64,000 bases of DNA, from contig NZ_QRMP01000003.1 of NCBI RefSeq assembly GCF_003473295.1, forward strand, positions 62,001 through 126,000, read 5' to 3'. Origin of the DNA: Parabacteroides sp. AM08-6. Its GTDB lineage: Bacteria > Bacteroidota > Bacteroidia > Bacteroidales > Tannerellaceae. Below the pieces are notes generated by a model. The model saw only the letters and a list, made by a program, of their open reading frames with translations. It was not told the origin of the DNA and made no database searches. Below, one piece after another: positions 25,780 to 36,130 of the stretch (the first letter of the stretch is position 1; the number at the start of each line of letters is the position of its first letter). The translations under genes and the position numbers were made by a program.

Positions 25780-27822
25780 TTACCAGATAACGACTCGTTC
25801 AGCCGATTGCATGTACATCGGTTCCCCCGCTTTGATACCAAATGCAGAATAGAAAGCATCAATATTACGAAGAGCAGCATTAACACGCCATTTCCCCAAC
25901 GAGTGCGGATCTATTTTCGTCAAGCGAAGAATTTCTTCCGGACGGATATTTTGTGCCCACAAATTCGCATAGCCCAGATAGAAACGCTGTTCGTTGGTAA
26001 AACCTTGGATAGGAGCAGGAGTTTTACCTTGCAAGGAATTCAGATAAGCCAAGTGAGCAACCATCAGACCACCTTGGTCGGCTATGTTTTCTCCTAATGT
26101 GAAACGCCCGTTAGCATGAACGCTGTCCACAACAATAATATCACTATATTGCTGAGCCAGACGGTCGGCACGCCGGGTAAAAAGTTCGGCATCTTCAGCA
26201 GTCCACCAATCTTTCAGGTTTCCATCTTTATCATAATTACGCCCTTGGTCATCAAAGCCATGTGTCATCTCATGACCGATAACAACCCCGATAGCCCCGT
26301 AGTTGACAGCATCGTCGGCTTCCGGATTGAAGAAAGGCGGTTGCAAGATTGCTGCCGGGAAACAAATTTCATTTGTAGTCGGATTGTAATAAGCATTGAC
26401 CGTCTGCGGACTCATTCCCCAGCGGGCTTTATCAACCGGTTTATCTACATCTGCCAGCATATAATTTACTTCAAAGATATTAGAGCGGCGAACGTTTGCC
26501 CAATAGGAGTCGTTCTTAATTTCCAACCCGCTATAATCGCGCCATTTGTCAGGATAACCTATTTTAACGATAAAGGCAGCCAATTTTTCCTGTGCTTTGG
26601 CTTTCGTAGCATCACTCATCCATTCCAGACCAGCGATACGGTCCCCCAACGCTTTTTGTAAATCGCCCACCATCTTCAGCATTTTTTCTTTGGAAGATGC
26701 CGGAAAATATTTGGCAACATACATCTGGCCTACCGCTTCAGACAAAGAACCGTTGACAGTAGACAAGGCTCGTTTCCAACGCGGTTGCTGTTCCTGACGG
26801 CCGGACATAGCCTTTCCGTAGAAATCGAAACCGGCTGCAACAAAATCATCGCTTAAATAAGGGGCGGCGGCACTCAAGAGGTTGAAAGTCAAATAATATT
26901 TCTGCTCGTCTAAAGAAGTGTTGTTCAATAAACCTTCCAAACCTTTATAAAAGGGAAGCTGCTTGGCATCCAAGAATTTAATATCCATTAGTCCCAAGCT
27001 TTCGAAATAAATATCCCAATTCAAAGGATTATTATCTGCCTTAAACTCCTCGATGGATAGTTTATTATAATTTTTCTGAGAATCCCGCAAATCTTCACGG
27101 CTAAATGAGATTTCTGCAATTCCTTTTTCTATCTTCATAATAGCTTGAACAGCAGCATCCGCCTGCTCGGGAGAACTGCCGACGAGGGTGAATAAACGGG
27201 TTATATATTCTTTGTAGGCATCCCTCATTTTTTGCGTAGCTTCATCATCCAAAAGGTAATAATCGCGATCACCCATGCCCAATCCGTCCTGATACAACTG
27301 AACAATATTCATCGAACTATTCTTCTCGTCCGCTCCCACGTATAAAGAGAAGAAAGGCGCCATCCCCTCTTTATGCAGGGTTGCAACCATTTTTGAGACT
27401 TCATCTTTTGTAGCCAGTCTTTTAATTTCCGCTAATTGTTCCTTGATTGGTTCGTAGCCATCAGCATTCAATTTCGTACTATCCAAGCCCATTGAATATA
27501 GCAAACCTATCTTTTGTGCCACGCTTCCGTTTTCCTGCGGAGCAGCACTTAACTCTTCAATCAGAGAACGAATTTGTTCTTGATTGTTATCTCTTAACTG
27601 ATCGAATGTACCAAAACGGGAATATTCCGGTTTTAAAGGATTATTTTTCATCCATCCTCCGCAGGCATATTGGTAGAAATCAGTGCCGGGAGCTACAGTT
27701 GTATCCAGATTTGCCAGATTGATAGCTTCAGCTTTTACCGCCTCCTTCACAGGGGTCTCACTACAGCCCACCCATGTGACCATACCGGCCGCGACAAGTG
27801 GAATTACCATTAACTTTTTCAT
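25780..27822 (-). CDS. M13 family zinc metallopeptidase (PepO/neprilysin-like) lipoprotein
   Basis: 680 residues. The N terminus has a lipoprotein signal (MVIPLVAAGMVTWVGC-like, Cys near residue 20). The zinc site VVIGHEMTHGFDDQGR near residue 505 and the downstream glutamate in ENIADQGGLMVAH near 565 are intact, as are the M13 substrate motif NAYYNPTTNEICFPA and the N-terminal domain GTDFYQYACGGWMKN. The enzyme is a membrane-anchored endopeptidase facing the periplasm or surface that cuts short peptides. A TACCTTTG box lies 27 bp upstream. It is monocistronic, convergent with the antiporter. Confidence 0.95.
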   Translation of the reverse strand: MKKLMVIPLVAAGMVTWVGCSETPVKEAVKAEAINLANLDTTVAPGTDFYQYACGGWMKNNPLKPEYSRFGTFDQLRDNNQEQIRSLIEELSAAPQENGSVAQKIGLLYSMGLDSTKLNADGYEPIKEQLAEIKRLATKDEVSKMVATLHKEGMAPFFSLYVGADEKNSSMNIVQLYQDGLGMGDRDYYLLDDEATQKMRDAYKEYITRLFTLVGSSPEQADAAVQAIMKIEKGIAEISFSREDLRDSQKNYNKLSIEEFKADNNPLNWDIYFESLGLMDIKFLDAKQLPFYKGLEGLLNNTSLDEQKYYLTFNLLSAAAPYLSDDFVAAGFDFYGKAMSGRQEQQPRWKRALSTVNGSLSEAVGQMYVAKYFPASSKEKMLKMVGDLQKALGDRIAGLEWMSDATKAKAQEKLAAFIVKIGYPDKWRDYSGLEIKNDSYWANVRRSNIFEVNYMLADVDKPVDKARWGMSPQTVNAYYNPTTNEICFPAAILQPPFFNPEADDAVNYGAIGVVIGHEMTHGFDDQGRNYDKDGNLKDWWTAEDAELFTRRADRLAQQYSDIIVVDSVHANGRFTLGENIADQGGLMVAHLAYLNSLQGKTPAPIQGFTNEQRFYLGYANLWAQNIRPEEILRLTKIDPHSLGKWRVNAALRNIDAFYSAFGIKAGEPMYMQSAERVVIW

Positions 27823-27849
27823 TCTTGTTCAACGTTTATTTATATCATG

Positions 27850-27857
27850 CAAAGGTA
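27850..27857 (-). promoter_or_regulatory. -7 box for the M13 peptidase
   Basis: Minus-strand TACCTTTG matches TAnnTTTG exactly, 27 bp upstream of the start codon. Confidence 0.6.
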
Positions 27858-27982
27858 CGTAATAAGGTATACAAATAGAGTGAAACTGCACTATTTTTTC
27901 ATATAATACCTAAAACAAGTGTACAAATGAACATTTTTATGTAATTTTAGTCCCTGAAAATATCTTAAACTTAAATTATAAC

Positions 27983-30325
27983 ATGAAGCATCTACTAAAA
28001 GCCACTCTTTTGTTGGTTACATTACTCACAATTAGTCTGGTTGGTTACAGCAACAATCCTGCAAACAAAAACACATTTTCCATCGGCGATAAGACATTTC
28101 TGCTGAATGGAAAACCATTTGTCATCAAAGCCGCCGAAATTCATTACACGCGCATTCCGGCCGAATATTGGGAACATCGTATTAAACTATGTAAAGCTCT
28201 GGGCATGAATACGATTTGTATTTATGCCTTCTGGAATATCCACGAACAAAAACCGGGAGAATTCAATTTTACCGGACAGAATGATATCGCTGCTTTTTGC
28301 CGTTTGGCACAGAAACATGGTATGTACATTATGCTACGCCCAGGTCCTTATGTTTGTTCAGAATGGGAAATGGGTGGCCTACCTTGGTGGCTACTTAAAA
28401 AAAATGACATTAAGTTACGTACTAACGATTCCTATTTCCTGGAACGTACTAAATTATTCATGAATGAAATCGGAAAGCAATTGGCAGATTTACAAATTGA
28501 CCGGGGAGGCAACATCATCATGGTTCAAGTAGAAAACGAATATGGGTCGTATGCTACTGATAAAGATTATATTGCAAATATCCGTGACATTGTGAAAAAT
28601 GCAGGTTTTACGGATGTGCCGCTCTTCCAGTGTGACTGGAGCTCCAATTTCTTGAATAATGCACTCGAAGACCTGATTTGGACGGTCAATTTCGGAACAG
28701 GGGCCAATATTGACGAACAATTCAAAAAACTGAAAGAGGTTCGTCCCAATACACCGCTGATGTGCAGTGAATTCTGGAGCGGTTGGTTCGACCATTGGGG
28801 ACGTAAACATGAAACACGTGATGCCGAAACGATGGTAGCAGGTATCCGTGATATGTTGGACCGTAATATATCTTTCTCCCTTTATATGACACATGGAGGA
28901 ACAACTTTCGGCCATTGGGGAGGAGCAAACAGCCCGGCTTATTCCGCCATGTGCAGTTCCTACGATTATGACGCACCTATCAGTGAAGCCGGCTGGACCA
29001 CGCCGAAATATGCCAAATTGCGCGAACTACTTGCCAATTACATGGCTCCTGGAGAAAAACAAGCTGAAATACCGGCCCCATATCCCGTAATTGAAATACC
29101 GGAATTCGAATTAAAAGAAGTAGCTCCGTTATTTGAGAACCTGCCGGAACCGAAAATATCACAAGATATCAAACCGATGGAACAATTCGACCAAGGTTGG
29201 GGAAGTATCCTGTACCGTACGACATTGCCTACGGCTGTTACAGAAGGAACAACGCTACTAATCACGGAAGTACATGATTGGGCACAAATATTTGCAAATG
29301 GTAAACTGTTGGGGCGCCTGGACCGACGTCGTGGAGAATATTCGCTCAAGTTGCCCGCTCTGGTTGCTGGTACTCAGTTGGATATCTTGATTGAAGCCAT
29401 GGGACGCGTCAATTTCGACAAAGCAATCCATGACCGGAAAGGTATCACTGAAAAAGTAGAACTTATCAGCGAAACTTCTACCAAGGAATTAAAAGATTGG
29501 AAAGTGTATAATTTACCGGTTGATTATTCTTTTGTAAAAGATAAAAAATATGCTCCCGGCAAGAAAATCGAAGGACCGGCTTACTACCGCGCCACTTTCA
29601 ATCTGAAAAAACGGGGAGATGTATTCCTCGATATGCAAACCTGGGGAAAAGGAATGGTTTGGGTGAATGGTATTGCAATGGGCCGTTTTTGGGAAATCGG
29701 ACCGCAACAAACGCTGTTCATGCCGGGTTGTTGGTTGAAAAAAGGGAAAAATGAAATTATCGTTCTTGACCTGAAAGGCCCGGAAAAAGCGACTGTCACC
29801 GGTCTAAGCAAACCTATTTTGGATATGCTTCGTCCCGAAGCAGCCATGACACACCGAAAAGAAGGTGAAAACCTGAAATTACAGGATGAAAAACCGATTA
29901 TAGAGGGTTCTCTGAAACCAGGTAATGGTTGGCAGGATGTAAAATTCGACACACCTGTTAAGGCTCGTTATTTCTGCCTTGAAGCACTGAATGCACAGAA
30001 CGGGAAAGAAAATGCAGCTATTGCCGAATTTTATCTATTAGACGAAAACGGTAAACCACTCTCCCGCCAGCATTGGCAGATAGCTTATGCAGACAGCGAA
30101 GAGACACAGGGTGGTAATTTCACAGCCGATAAAATTTTCGATTTACAAGAATCGACCTATTGGAGCACTACTTATCGTGCCAAATATCCGCATCAGGTGG
30201 TTATCGACCTGCGCGAGGATGTTGTAATCAGCGGTTTCCGCTATCTGCCCCGTGCCGAAGAGGGCTATCCGGGCATGATTAAGGATTTCAAGGCATATGC
30301 AAAAATGACACCATTCAACTTCTAA
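27983..30325 (+). CDS. Glycoside hydrolase family 35 beta-galactosidase
   Basis: 780 residues with a signal peptide. Residues about 30-360 form the GH35 TIM barrel; VQVENEYGSY near residue 180 holds the acid/base glutamate and CSEFWSGWFDHWG near 260 the nucleophile. Jelly-roll domains follow (YYRATFNL; WVNGIAMGRFWEIGPQQT), and the last 140 residues resemble an F5/8 type C carbohydrate-binding domain (VKARYFCLEALN to GFRYLPRAEEG). It releases terminal beta-galactose from oligosaccharides in the periplasm or at the surface. First gene of the arabinogalactan-like locus; a long hairpin (30335-30388) separates it from the GH30 gene. Confidence 0.93.
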   Translation: MKHLLKATLLLVTLLTISLVGYSNNPANKNTFSIGDKTFLLNGKPFVIKAAEIHYTRIPAEYWEHRIKLCKALGMNTICIYAFWNIHEQKPGEFNFTGQNDIAAFCRLAQKHGMYIMLRPGPYVCSEWEMGGLPWWLLKKNDIKLRTNDSYFLERTKLFMNEIGKQLADLQIDRGGNIIMVQVENEYGSYATDKDYIANIRDIVKNAGFTDVPLFQCDWSSNFLNNALEDLIWTVNFGTGANIDEQFKKLKEVRPNTPLMCSEFWSGWFDHWGRKHETRDAETMVAGIRDMLDRNISFSLYMTHGGTTFGHWGGANSPAYSAMCSSYDYDAPISEAGWTTPKYAKLRELLANYMAPGEKQAEIPAPYPVIEIPEFELKEVAPLFENLPEPKISQDIKPMEQFDQGWGSILYRTTLPTAVTEGTTLLITEVHDWAQIFANGKLLGRLDRRRGEYSLKLPALVAGTQLDILIEAMGRVNFDKAIHDRKGITEKVELISETSTKELKDWKVYNLPVDYSFVKDKKYAPGKKIEGPAYYRATFNLKKRGDVFLDMQTWGKGMVWVNGIAMGRFWEIGPQQTLFMPGCWLKKGKNEIIVLDLKGPEKATVTGLSKPILDMLRPEAAMTHRKEGENLKLQDEKPIIEGSLKPGNGWQDVKFDTPVKARYFCLEALNAQNGKENAAIAEFYLLDENGKPLSRQHWQIAYADSEETQGGNFTADKIFDLQESTYWSTTYRAKYPHQVVIDLREDVVISGFRYLPRAEEGYPGMIKDFKAYAKMTPFNF

Positions 30326-30334
30326 CATAGACAA

Positions 30335-30388
30335 CCTGCTTGCTTTCCATGTTTGATACCATAATTATCAAGCTAAAGGGCAAGCAGG
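30335..30388 (+). terminator. Hairpin between GH35 and GH30 genes
   Basis: CCTGCTTGC at 30335-30343 pairs with GCAAGCAGG at 30380-30388, and TTGATA/TATCAA inside the loop can form a second stem. There is no T tract; it could attenuate transcription into the GH30 gene or stabilise mRNA. Confidence 0.45.
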
Positions 30389-30436
30389 AATATTGGCACT
30401 TTCAAGCATACAAATTAACAATTAAATTTATATACA

Positions 30437-31873
30437 ATGAAAACAAAATCTTTTTTACCAGGTATCGTATTATTCATCGGTAGCCTCTTGCAAATCCAAG
30501 CATCCGAGCCGTTAGATGGATTTGATAAATTTATTCTTATCGATCCGGAGCAACGTTACCAAACGATTGAAGGCTGGGGAAGTTCCCTTTGCTGGTGGGC
30601 CGCCCAAGTGGGAAACTGGGATGAAAAGAAAGTGGATGAAATTGTTGATTTGATTACTTCTCCCGACAAATTGAATATGAACATTTTTCGCTATAATATC
30701 GGTGGAGGCGATGATCCTTCACATGCCGACGGACATATGGTAAAAGGAAAAGGGAAACGTGCCGAAATGGAAGGTTTCAAAGCATCTCCTACTGCCCCAT
30801 ACGATTGGACTGCCGATAAAGGACAACGTACTATTCTACTTAAAATTAAAGAAAAGCGCCCGGACGCAATTTTTGAAGCCTTTTCAAATTCAGCTCCTTA
30901 TTGGATGACTTATAGTGGTTGTGCTGCCGGGAATGTCAATCCGCAAGAAGATAATCTGAAACCAGAATATTATGAGATGTTTTGCGACTATTTGTTAGAG
31001 GTATGCAAACATTACAAATCGGCTTATGATATTGATTTTAAGACACTGGAACCTTTCAATGAATCTTATTCCAATTACTGGTATGCCCAAGGAAGTCAAG
31101 AAGGATGCCATTTCGACCCCGAAAGCCAAATTAAAATTATCCGCATGTTGTACCCCAAACTGAAACAATCAGGATTAACAACAGTACTTTCCGCCTCTGA
31201 TGAAACAAATCTCGAACAATTTCTTATTGTCCAAAAAGCTTATCAGGCAGCCGGTGACATTTGGGATAAACTCGGACAACTTAACACCCATACCTACTCT
31301 GGTACAGACGCTCAACGTAAAGAGGTTTGTGAACTTATCCAAAAATCAGAGAAACCTTTCTGGCAATCGGAAACCGGTCCCAGTGAAGGTAATGGTTTCG
31401 ATAGTAATCTACTATTGGCACAAAAACTGTTTGATGACATGCGTATCATGCGCCCTCAAGCTTGGTTGGACTGGCAATTGATGGAGGAAAACAACGATGT
31501 ATGGTGTATACTGCGTGGTAATTTTAAAACGCAAAAATATGAATCTGTCAAAAACCTATATGTCCGCATGCAAATCACCCGTTTCTTCAAACAAGGATAT
31601 ACCTGTATCGAAACGGGCAACAAACAAACATTTGCAGCTATTTCCCCTTCTGGAAAAGAATTGGTCATTGCTGTATTAAATACAACAAATGAGGCAAATC
31701 ATCGCCTCATAAATCTGAATAAATTCAAGCAAAAAATAAGACATATCGATAATTGGCGTACCAGCAAAACAGAAGATTGTGCCAAACTTCCTGCTATTCG
31801 TGCAAAAGAGAAAACTATCACTTACACAAGTCCGGCAAAATCGTTGACTACTTTTGTCGTAAACATGTACTAA
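30437..31873 (+). CDS. Glycoside hydrolase family 30, endo-beta-1,6-galactanase-like
   Basis: 478 residues with a signal peptide (LPGIVLFIGSLLQIQA). The start of the barrel, IEGWGSSLCWWAAQVGNW, and RYNIGGGDDPSH are typical of the GH30 branch that includes endo-beta-1,6-galactanases. EPFNESYSNYW near residue 205 contains the acid/base glutamate and WQSETGPSEGNG near 310 the nucleophile. A C-terminal beta domain completes the fold. It would cut beta-1,6-galactan side chains of type II arabinogalactan. The subfamily is inferred from motif resemblance and from neighbours GH35, GH51 and GH43; other GH30 activities are possible. Confidence 0.85.
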   Translation: MKTKSFLPGIVLFIGSLLQIQASEPLDGFDKFILIDPEQRYQTIEGWGSSLCWWAAQVGNWDEKKVDEIVDLITSPDKLNMNIFRYNIGGGDDPSHADGHMVKGKGKRAEMEGFKASPTAPYDWTADKGQRTILLKIKEKRPDAIFEAFSNSAPYWMTYSGCAAGNVNPQEDNLKPEYYEMFCDYLLEVCKHYKSAYDIDFKTLEPFNESYSNYWYAQGSQEGCHFDPESQIKIIRMLYPKLKQSGLTTVLSASDETNLEQFLIVQKAYQAAGDIWDKLGQLNTHTYSGTDAQRKEVCELIQKSEKPFWQSETGPSEGNGFDSNLLLAQKLFDDMRIMRPQAWLDWQLMEENNDVWCILRGNFKTQKYESVKNLYVRMQITRFFKQGYTCIETGNKQTFAAISPSGKELVIAVLNTTNEANHRLINLNKFKQKIRHIDNWRTSKTEDCAKLPAIRAKEKTITYTSPAKSLTTFVVNMY

Positions 31874-31973
31874 AACAGGCCTGTTTATACCTTTGCGCAA
31901 TCAATAAGAGTAAATTGAACAATAATTCATATTTTTTATAACTATCAGTAAATGATTGTTTAAAAATATAACG

Positions 31974-31981
31974 TACTTTTG
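31974..31981 (+). promoter_or_regulatory. -7 box before the GH27 gene
   Basis: TACTTTTG matches TAnnTTTG exactly, 29 bp before the start codon, so GH27-GH51 may be transcribed separately from GH35-GH30. The upstream TTG is at 15 bp, shorter than ideal. Confidence 0.5.
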
Positions 31982-32010
31982 ACACGAAAACAATCAAAAG
32001 TCAATATATC

Positions 32011-33381
32011 ATGAAAAAACAGCTCTTATTGATTGCCACATTTATATTGCTTTACAATGCGTGTGGAGAAAGGAAACCGATACAGAAATCGGAACCTTTC
32101 AAATCTGGCGAATTTAAAGAATGGGCACAAACCCCTCCTATGGGATGGAATAGTTGGGATTGCTATGGGCCGACCGTAGAGGAAGCTGAAGTAAAAGCAA
32201 ATGCCGACTATATGGCCGAGAAACTAAAAGTTTACGGTTGGGAATATGTAGTAGTAGACATCCGCTGGTTTGTTGAAAACGACAAAGCCGGGGGTTACAA
32301 CCAAACCGATCCGCACTATGTTATAGATGAATACGGGCGTTATCAACCTGCCGTAAATCGTTTTCCTTCAGCCAAGGATGGTAAAGGTTTTAAAGAGCTT
32401 GCAGATTATATACACAATAAAGGGCTTAAATTCGGGATTCACATTATGCGTGGGATTCCTAAAGAAGCCGTAGACAAGAAACTACCAGTCAAAGGGACTG
32501 TAAATATCACTGCTGACCAGATTTACTCTACCGAATTGCAATGTAGCTGGTTACGAGACAATTACACGATAGTAGCCGACAAACCCGGTGCACAGGAGTA
32601 TTACAACTCAATCTTCGAGCTTTATGCCTCTTGGGGCGTAGATTTCATCAAAATAGACGACCTCTCCCGCCCTTATCATCAAAAGGAAATCGAACTGATA
32701 CGGAAAGCTATCGACCACTGCGGCCGTCCCATCGTATTAAGTACTTCACCCGGAGAAACACCTGTAGAAAAAGCTACACATGTCAGTGCACATGCCAACA
32801 TGTGGCGAATGGTAGATGATGTGTGGGATACATGGCCACATATTACTCATTTATTTGAAGTTTGCCAAAAATGGTATCCATATATTATGGCTGGAACTTG
32901 GCCGGATTGCGATATGATTCCACTCGGACGTATCTCCATTCGGGGAGAACGGGGTGAAGACCGCATGACACGTCTTTCAAAAGAGGAACAATATACGCTA
33001 ATGAACCTGTTCTGTATCTTCCGTTCCCCCTTGATGTTCGGAGGAGATTTGCCCAGCAATGACGACTTTACCCTTTCGTTACTAACAAATAAAAATGTGT
33101 TGGATATGCACCGCTACGGAAGCCATGTCCGCCAACTTTTCCAACAAGACGGTAAAGTAGCCATTACCTCTGTAAATGCAAATACGAAAGATGTATATCT
33201 GGCTCTTTTCAATCTGGGAGACAAGCCAACAGAAGTCTCCACTACTTTAAAGGAACTCGACCTGCAAGGAGAATATAAATTGACGGAAATGTGGCAAAAC
33301 AAAGACAAAGGAACCACCTCCGACCTTATTTCTGTTCAATTGCCTCCTCACACATCCATACTGTACAAAATTCATAAATAA
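32011..33381 (+). CDS. Glycoside hydrolase family 27 lipoprotein (alpha-galactosidase or beta-L-arabinopyranosidase)
   Basis: 456 residues. A lipoprotein signal ends at LLYNACGE, so the enzyme is membrane-anchored. GH27 features are TPPMGWNSWDCYGP near residue 45, VVVDIRWF, DFIKIDDLSRPY near 210 with the nucleophile aspartate, and WRMVDDVWDTW near 265 with the acid/base aspartate. A C-terminal beta domain follows. Family members remove alpha-D-galactose or, in some cases, beta-L-arabinopyranose, the latter found on arabinogalactan proteins; the sequence alone does not decide. GH51 begins 22 bp downstream. Confidence 0.9.
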   Translation: MKKQLLLIATFILLYNACGERKPIQKSEPFKSGEFKEWAQTPPMGWNSWDCYGPTVEEAEVKANADYMAEKLKVYGWEYVVVDIRWFVENDKAGGYNQTDPHYVIDEYGRYQPAVNRFPSAKDGKGFKELADYIHNKGLKFGIHIMRGIPKEAVDKKLPVKGTVNITADQIYSTELQCSWLRDNYTIVADKPGAQEYYNSIFELYASWGVDFIKIDDLSRPYHQKEIELIRKAIDHCGRPIVLSTSPGETPVEKATHVSAHANMWRMVDDVWDTWPHITHLFEVCQKWYPYIMAGTWPDCDMIPLGRISIRGERGEDRMTRLSKEEQYTLMNLFCIFRSPLMFGGDLPSNDDFTLSLLTNKNVLDMHRYGSHVRQLFQQDGKVAITSVNANTKDVYLALFNLGDKPTEVSTTLKELDLQGEYKLTEMWQNKDKGTTSDLISVQLPPHTSILYKIHK

Positions 33382-33403
33382 ATAATTTTTTAAATCACTC
33401 ATC

Positions 33404-34942
33404 ATGAAAACATTATTAATCAGCCTGCTGACTGCGGCCACATTACCTTTGTTTGCACAAAAAGATGCGAATATCCGTATCTACCCGCAACAAGGAACAC
33501 AACAAATCAGTAAACATATCTACGGACAGTTTGCCGAACATCTTGGGACCTGTATTTACGGTGGTCTCTGGGTTGGTCCGGATTCGGATATACCCAATAC
33601 ACAGGGATATCGAAACGATGTATTGAATGCTCTGAAACAGCTCCAAGTTCCTAATCTTCGCTGGCCGGGAGGTTGTTTTGCAGACGAATATCACTGGATG
33701 GACGGTATTGGTCCACGTGAAAACCGCCCTAAAATGGTCAACAATAACTGGGGAGGAACTATTGAAGATAATAGCTTCGGCACCCATGAATTCCTGAATC
33801 TTTGCGAACTGATTGGTTGCGAACCTTATATCAGTGCCAATGTGGGTAGCGGTACCGTAGAAGAAATGGCCAAATGGGTTGAATATATGACTTCCGAAGG
33901 CGACAGTCCTATGGCCCGTCTGCGTCGTAAAAACGGTCGCGATAAAGCTTGGAAAGTAAAATTCATCGGTATCGGAAATGAGAGCTGGGGTTGTGGTGGA
34001 AGTATGCGTCCGGAATATTATGCCGACCTATACCGCCGTTATTCCACATATTGCCGCAATTATGATGGAAACCGCCTTTTCAAGATTGCCAGCGGAGCCA
34101 GTGATTATGATTATAGCTGGACAGAAACGCTGATGAAAAATGTAGGTGGCCGTATGAACGGCATTTCACTACACTATTATACCGTTACCGGATGGAACGG
34201 AAGCAAAGGTTCCGCCACGGATTTCAATAAAGACGATTATTACTGGACTATGGGAAAATGTCTCGAAATAGAAGATGTCGTGAAAAAACATATCCAGATT
34301 ATGGATAAATACGATCCGCAAAAACGCATTGGGCTGATGGTTGACGAATGGGGTACTTGGTGGGACGAAGAACCGGGAACTATCAATGGACACCTTTTCC
34401 AGCAAAATACTATGCGTGATGCGTTTGTTGCCGCCCTTACCCTGAATGTATTCCATAAATATACAGATCGTGTCCGTATGACCAATATTGCACAAATTGT
34501 CAATGTTTTGCAATCCATGATATTAACAAATGGTTCGAAAATGATGTTGACTCCAACCTATCATGTATTCGAAATGTACAAAGTTCATCAGGATGCCACT
34601 TTTCTTCCTATGGATTTGATTTGCGACAAAGCAAAAGTACGTGATAATCGGGAAGTTCCAATGCTTAGTGCTTCAGCTTCCAAAGATAAAAACGGCCTTA
34701 TTCATATCTCACTGGCAAATGTAGATGTTGACAACCCTCAAACTGTTTCCATCGATTTACAAGACCAGAAAATAGCTTCTGTCAGTGGTCGCATTTTAAC
34801 TTCCGGCTCCATTAATGACCACAACACTTTTGAAAAACCGGAATTTGTAAAACCGGTTGCTTTTAATGGTGCTAAAGTCGAAAAAGGACAGTTGAAAGTC
34901 ACTCTGCCGGCTAAATCAATTGTTGTTTTGGAAGTAAAATAA
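33404..34942 (+). CDS. Glycoside hydrolase family 51 alpha-L-arabinofuranosidase
   Basis: 512 residues with a signal peptide ([15 protein letters not shown]). The barrel shows [40 protein letters not shown] near residue 190 with the acid/base glutamate, and [13 protein letters not shown] near 312 with the nucleophile. The C-terminal beta sandwich ([17 protein letters not shown]) is typical of GH51. It removes terminal alpha-L-arabinofuranose from arabinogalactan or arabinan. It is probably cotranscribed with the GH27 gene and followed by a hairpin at 34967-34995. Confidence 0.95.
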   Translation: MKTLLISLLTAATLPLFAQKDANIRIYPQQGTQQISKHIYGQFAEHLGTCIYGGLWVGPDSDIPNTQGYRNDVLNALKQLQVPNLRWPGGCFADEYHWMDGIGPRENRPKMVNNNWGGTIEDNSFGTHEFLNLCELIGCEPYISANVGSGTVEEMAKWVEYMTSEGDSPMARLRRKNGRDKAWKVKFIGIGNESWGCGGSMRPEYYADLYRRYSTYCRNYDGNRLFKIASGASDYDYSWTETLMKNVGGRMNGISLHYYTVTGWNGSKGSATDFNKDDYYWTMGKCLEIEDVVKKHIQIMDKYDPQKRIGLMVDEWGTWWDEEPGTINGHLFQQNTMRDAFVAALTLNVFHKYTDRVRMTNIAQIVNVLQSMILTNGSKMMLTPTYHVFEMYKVHQDATFLPMDLICDKAKVRDNREVPMLSASASKDKNGLIHISLANVDVDNPQTVSIDLQDQKIASVSGRILTSGSINDHNTFEKPEFVKPVAFNGAKVEKGQLKVTLPAKSIVVLEVK

Positions 34943-34966
34943 ACAGAAAAGCCCCAACGAGCTAAA

Positions 34967-34995
34967 AAGTGTCGGCACAAACGGTACCGACACTT
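34967..34995 (+). terminator. Hairpin after the GH51 gene
   Basis: AAGTGTCGG at 34967-34975 pairs with CCGACACTT at 34987-34995 (9 bp, 11-nt loop). No strong T tract follows. Confidence 0.55.
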
Positions 34996-35063
34996 CCTAC
35001 CATTGACAGAGAACTCGTTCAATTAATTTCTCTCTTTTCAATTCCTTATTATCAATAATTTCC

Positions 35064-35071
35064 TACTTTTG
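35064..35071 (+). promoter_or_regulatory. -7 box before the nucleotidyltransferase gene
   Basis: TACTTTTG matches TAnnTTTG exactly, 40 bp before the start codon. With hairpins on both sides of the gene, this points to an independent transcript. Confidence 0.55.
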
Positions 35072-35111
35072 TACAGCGAAAACACAAACACTATTATATA
35101 AACATAAAATT

Positions 35112-36014
35112 ATGAAACCTACATTATTTGTATTAGCTGCCGGAATGGGTAGCCGTTATGGAGGATTAAAACAGTTGGACGGTCTGGGTCCCAATGGAGA
35201 GACAATCATGGATTATTCTATTTTCGACGCTATCCGCGGAGGTTTTGGAAAGTTGGTTTTTGTTATTCGTAAATCATTTGAAAAAGATTTCCGTGAAAAA
35301 ATCATTTCCAAATACGAAAATCATATTCCCGTAGAAGTTGTTTTCCAAGATTTAAATGATTTGCCAGCCGGTTTCAAATGTCCGGAAGGGCGCGAAAAGC
35401 CATGGGGAACGAACCATGCCGTCATGATGGGTAGCAAGGTCATCAAAGAACCGTTTGCCGTTATCAATGCAGATGACTTCTATGGCCGTGACAGCTTCGC
35501 CGTGCTGGGAAAAGCTTTGTCTGAAATGGATGGAAAGAAAAATGATTACTGCATGGTTGGTTACCGAGTAGGAAATACGTTGAGCGAAAGTGGTTCCGTG
35601 GCACGTGGCGTTTGCGAAACAAATGCAGAAGGTTACCTGACAGGTGTTGTAGAACGTACTGCCATCGAAAAAATAGACGGAGAAATCCAATTTAAGGATG
35701 AAAACGGCAACAAAGTAGTCTTGGAAGAAAAAACTCCTGTATCCATGAATATGTGGGGTTTCACACCTGATTATTTTGAACATTCCGAAAAATATTTCAT
35801 TGACTTCCTGAAAGAAAATATTGATAAGCCAAAAAGTGAATTCTTCATTCCGTTGGTTGTAAACGAGCTGATTACAAAAGGAATTGCTTCTGTAAAAGTT
35901 TTGGATACGACTTCCAAATGGTTCGGTGTAACCTATGCTGCCGATCGTCAGGGCGTTGTCGATAAAATTCAGGCTTTAGTTGATGCCGGTGAATATCCTA
36001 ACAAATTATTCTAA
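35112..36014 (+). CDS. NDP-sugar pyrophosphorylase-like nucleotidyltransferase
   Basis: 300 residues, cytoplasmic. The N terminus VLAAGMGSRYGGLKQLDGLG is the nucleotide-binding signature of sugar-1-phosphate nucleotidyltransferases, and INADDFYGRD near residue 120 holds the metal-binding aspartate. SGSVARGVCE and PVSMNMWGFTPDYFEH are typical of the subfamily common in Bacteroidota. The substrate is unknown; UDP-activation of a sugar 1-phosphate is likely. It lies inside the glycan locus between GH51 and GH43 but has its own promoter box and a strong terminator, so the link to galactose released by the locus is only inferred. Confidence 0.85.
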   Translation: MKPTLFVLAAGMGSRYGGLKQLDGLGPNGETIMDYSIFDAIRGGFGKLVFVIRKSFEKDFREKIISKYENHIPVEVVFQDLNDLPAGFKCPEGREKPWGTNHAVMMGSKVIKEPFAVINADDFYGRDSFAVLGKALSEMDGKKNDYCMVGYRVGNTLSESGSVARGVCETNAEGYLTGVVERTAIEKIDGEIQFKDENGNKVVLEEKTPVSMNMWGFTPDYFEHSEKYFIDFLKENIDKPKSEFFIPLVVNELITKGIASVKVLDTTSKWFGVTYAADRQGVVDKIQALVDAGEYPNKLF

Positions 36015-36057
36015 GAAATCAAACAACCGGTTGTATATTCCGGTCGTTTAATCACAT

Positions 36058-36109
36058 AAAAAGGGGTATCAAAAGTTTTGTGCAAGAAATTCTTTTGATA
36101 CCCCTTTTT
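36058..36109 (+). terminator. Strong terminator after the nucleotidyltransferase gene
   Basis: The 18-bp arm at 36058-36075 (core GGGGTATCAAAAG) is complementary to 36092-36109 (core CTTTTGATACCCC), ending in a run of T. Loop 16 nt. Confidence 0.85.
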
Positions 36110-36130
36110 CATTAAACCCAATTTATTAGT

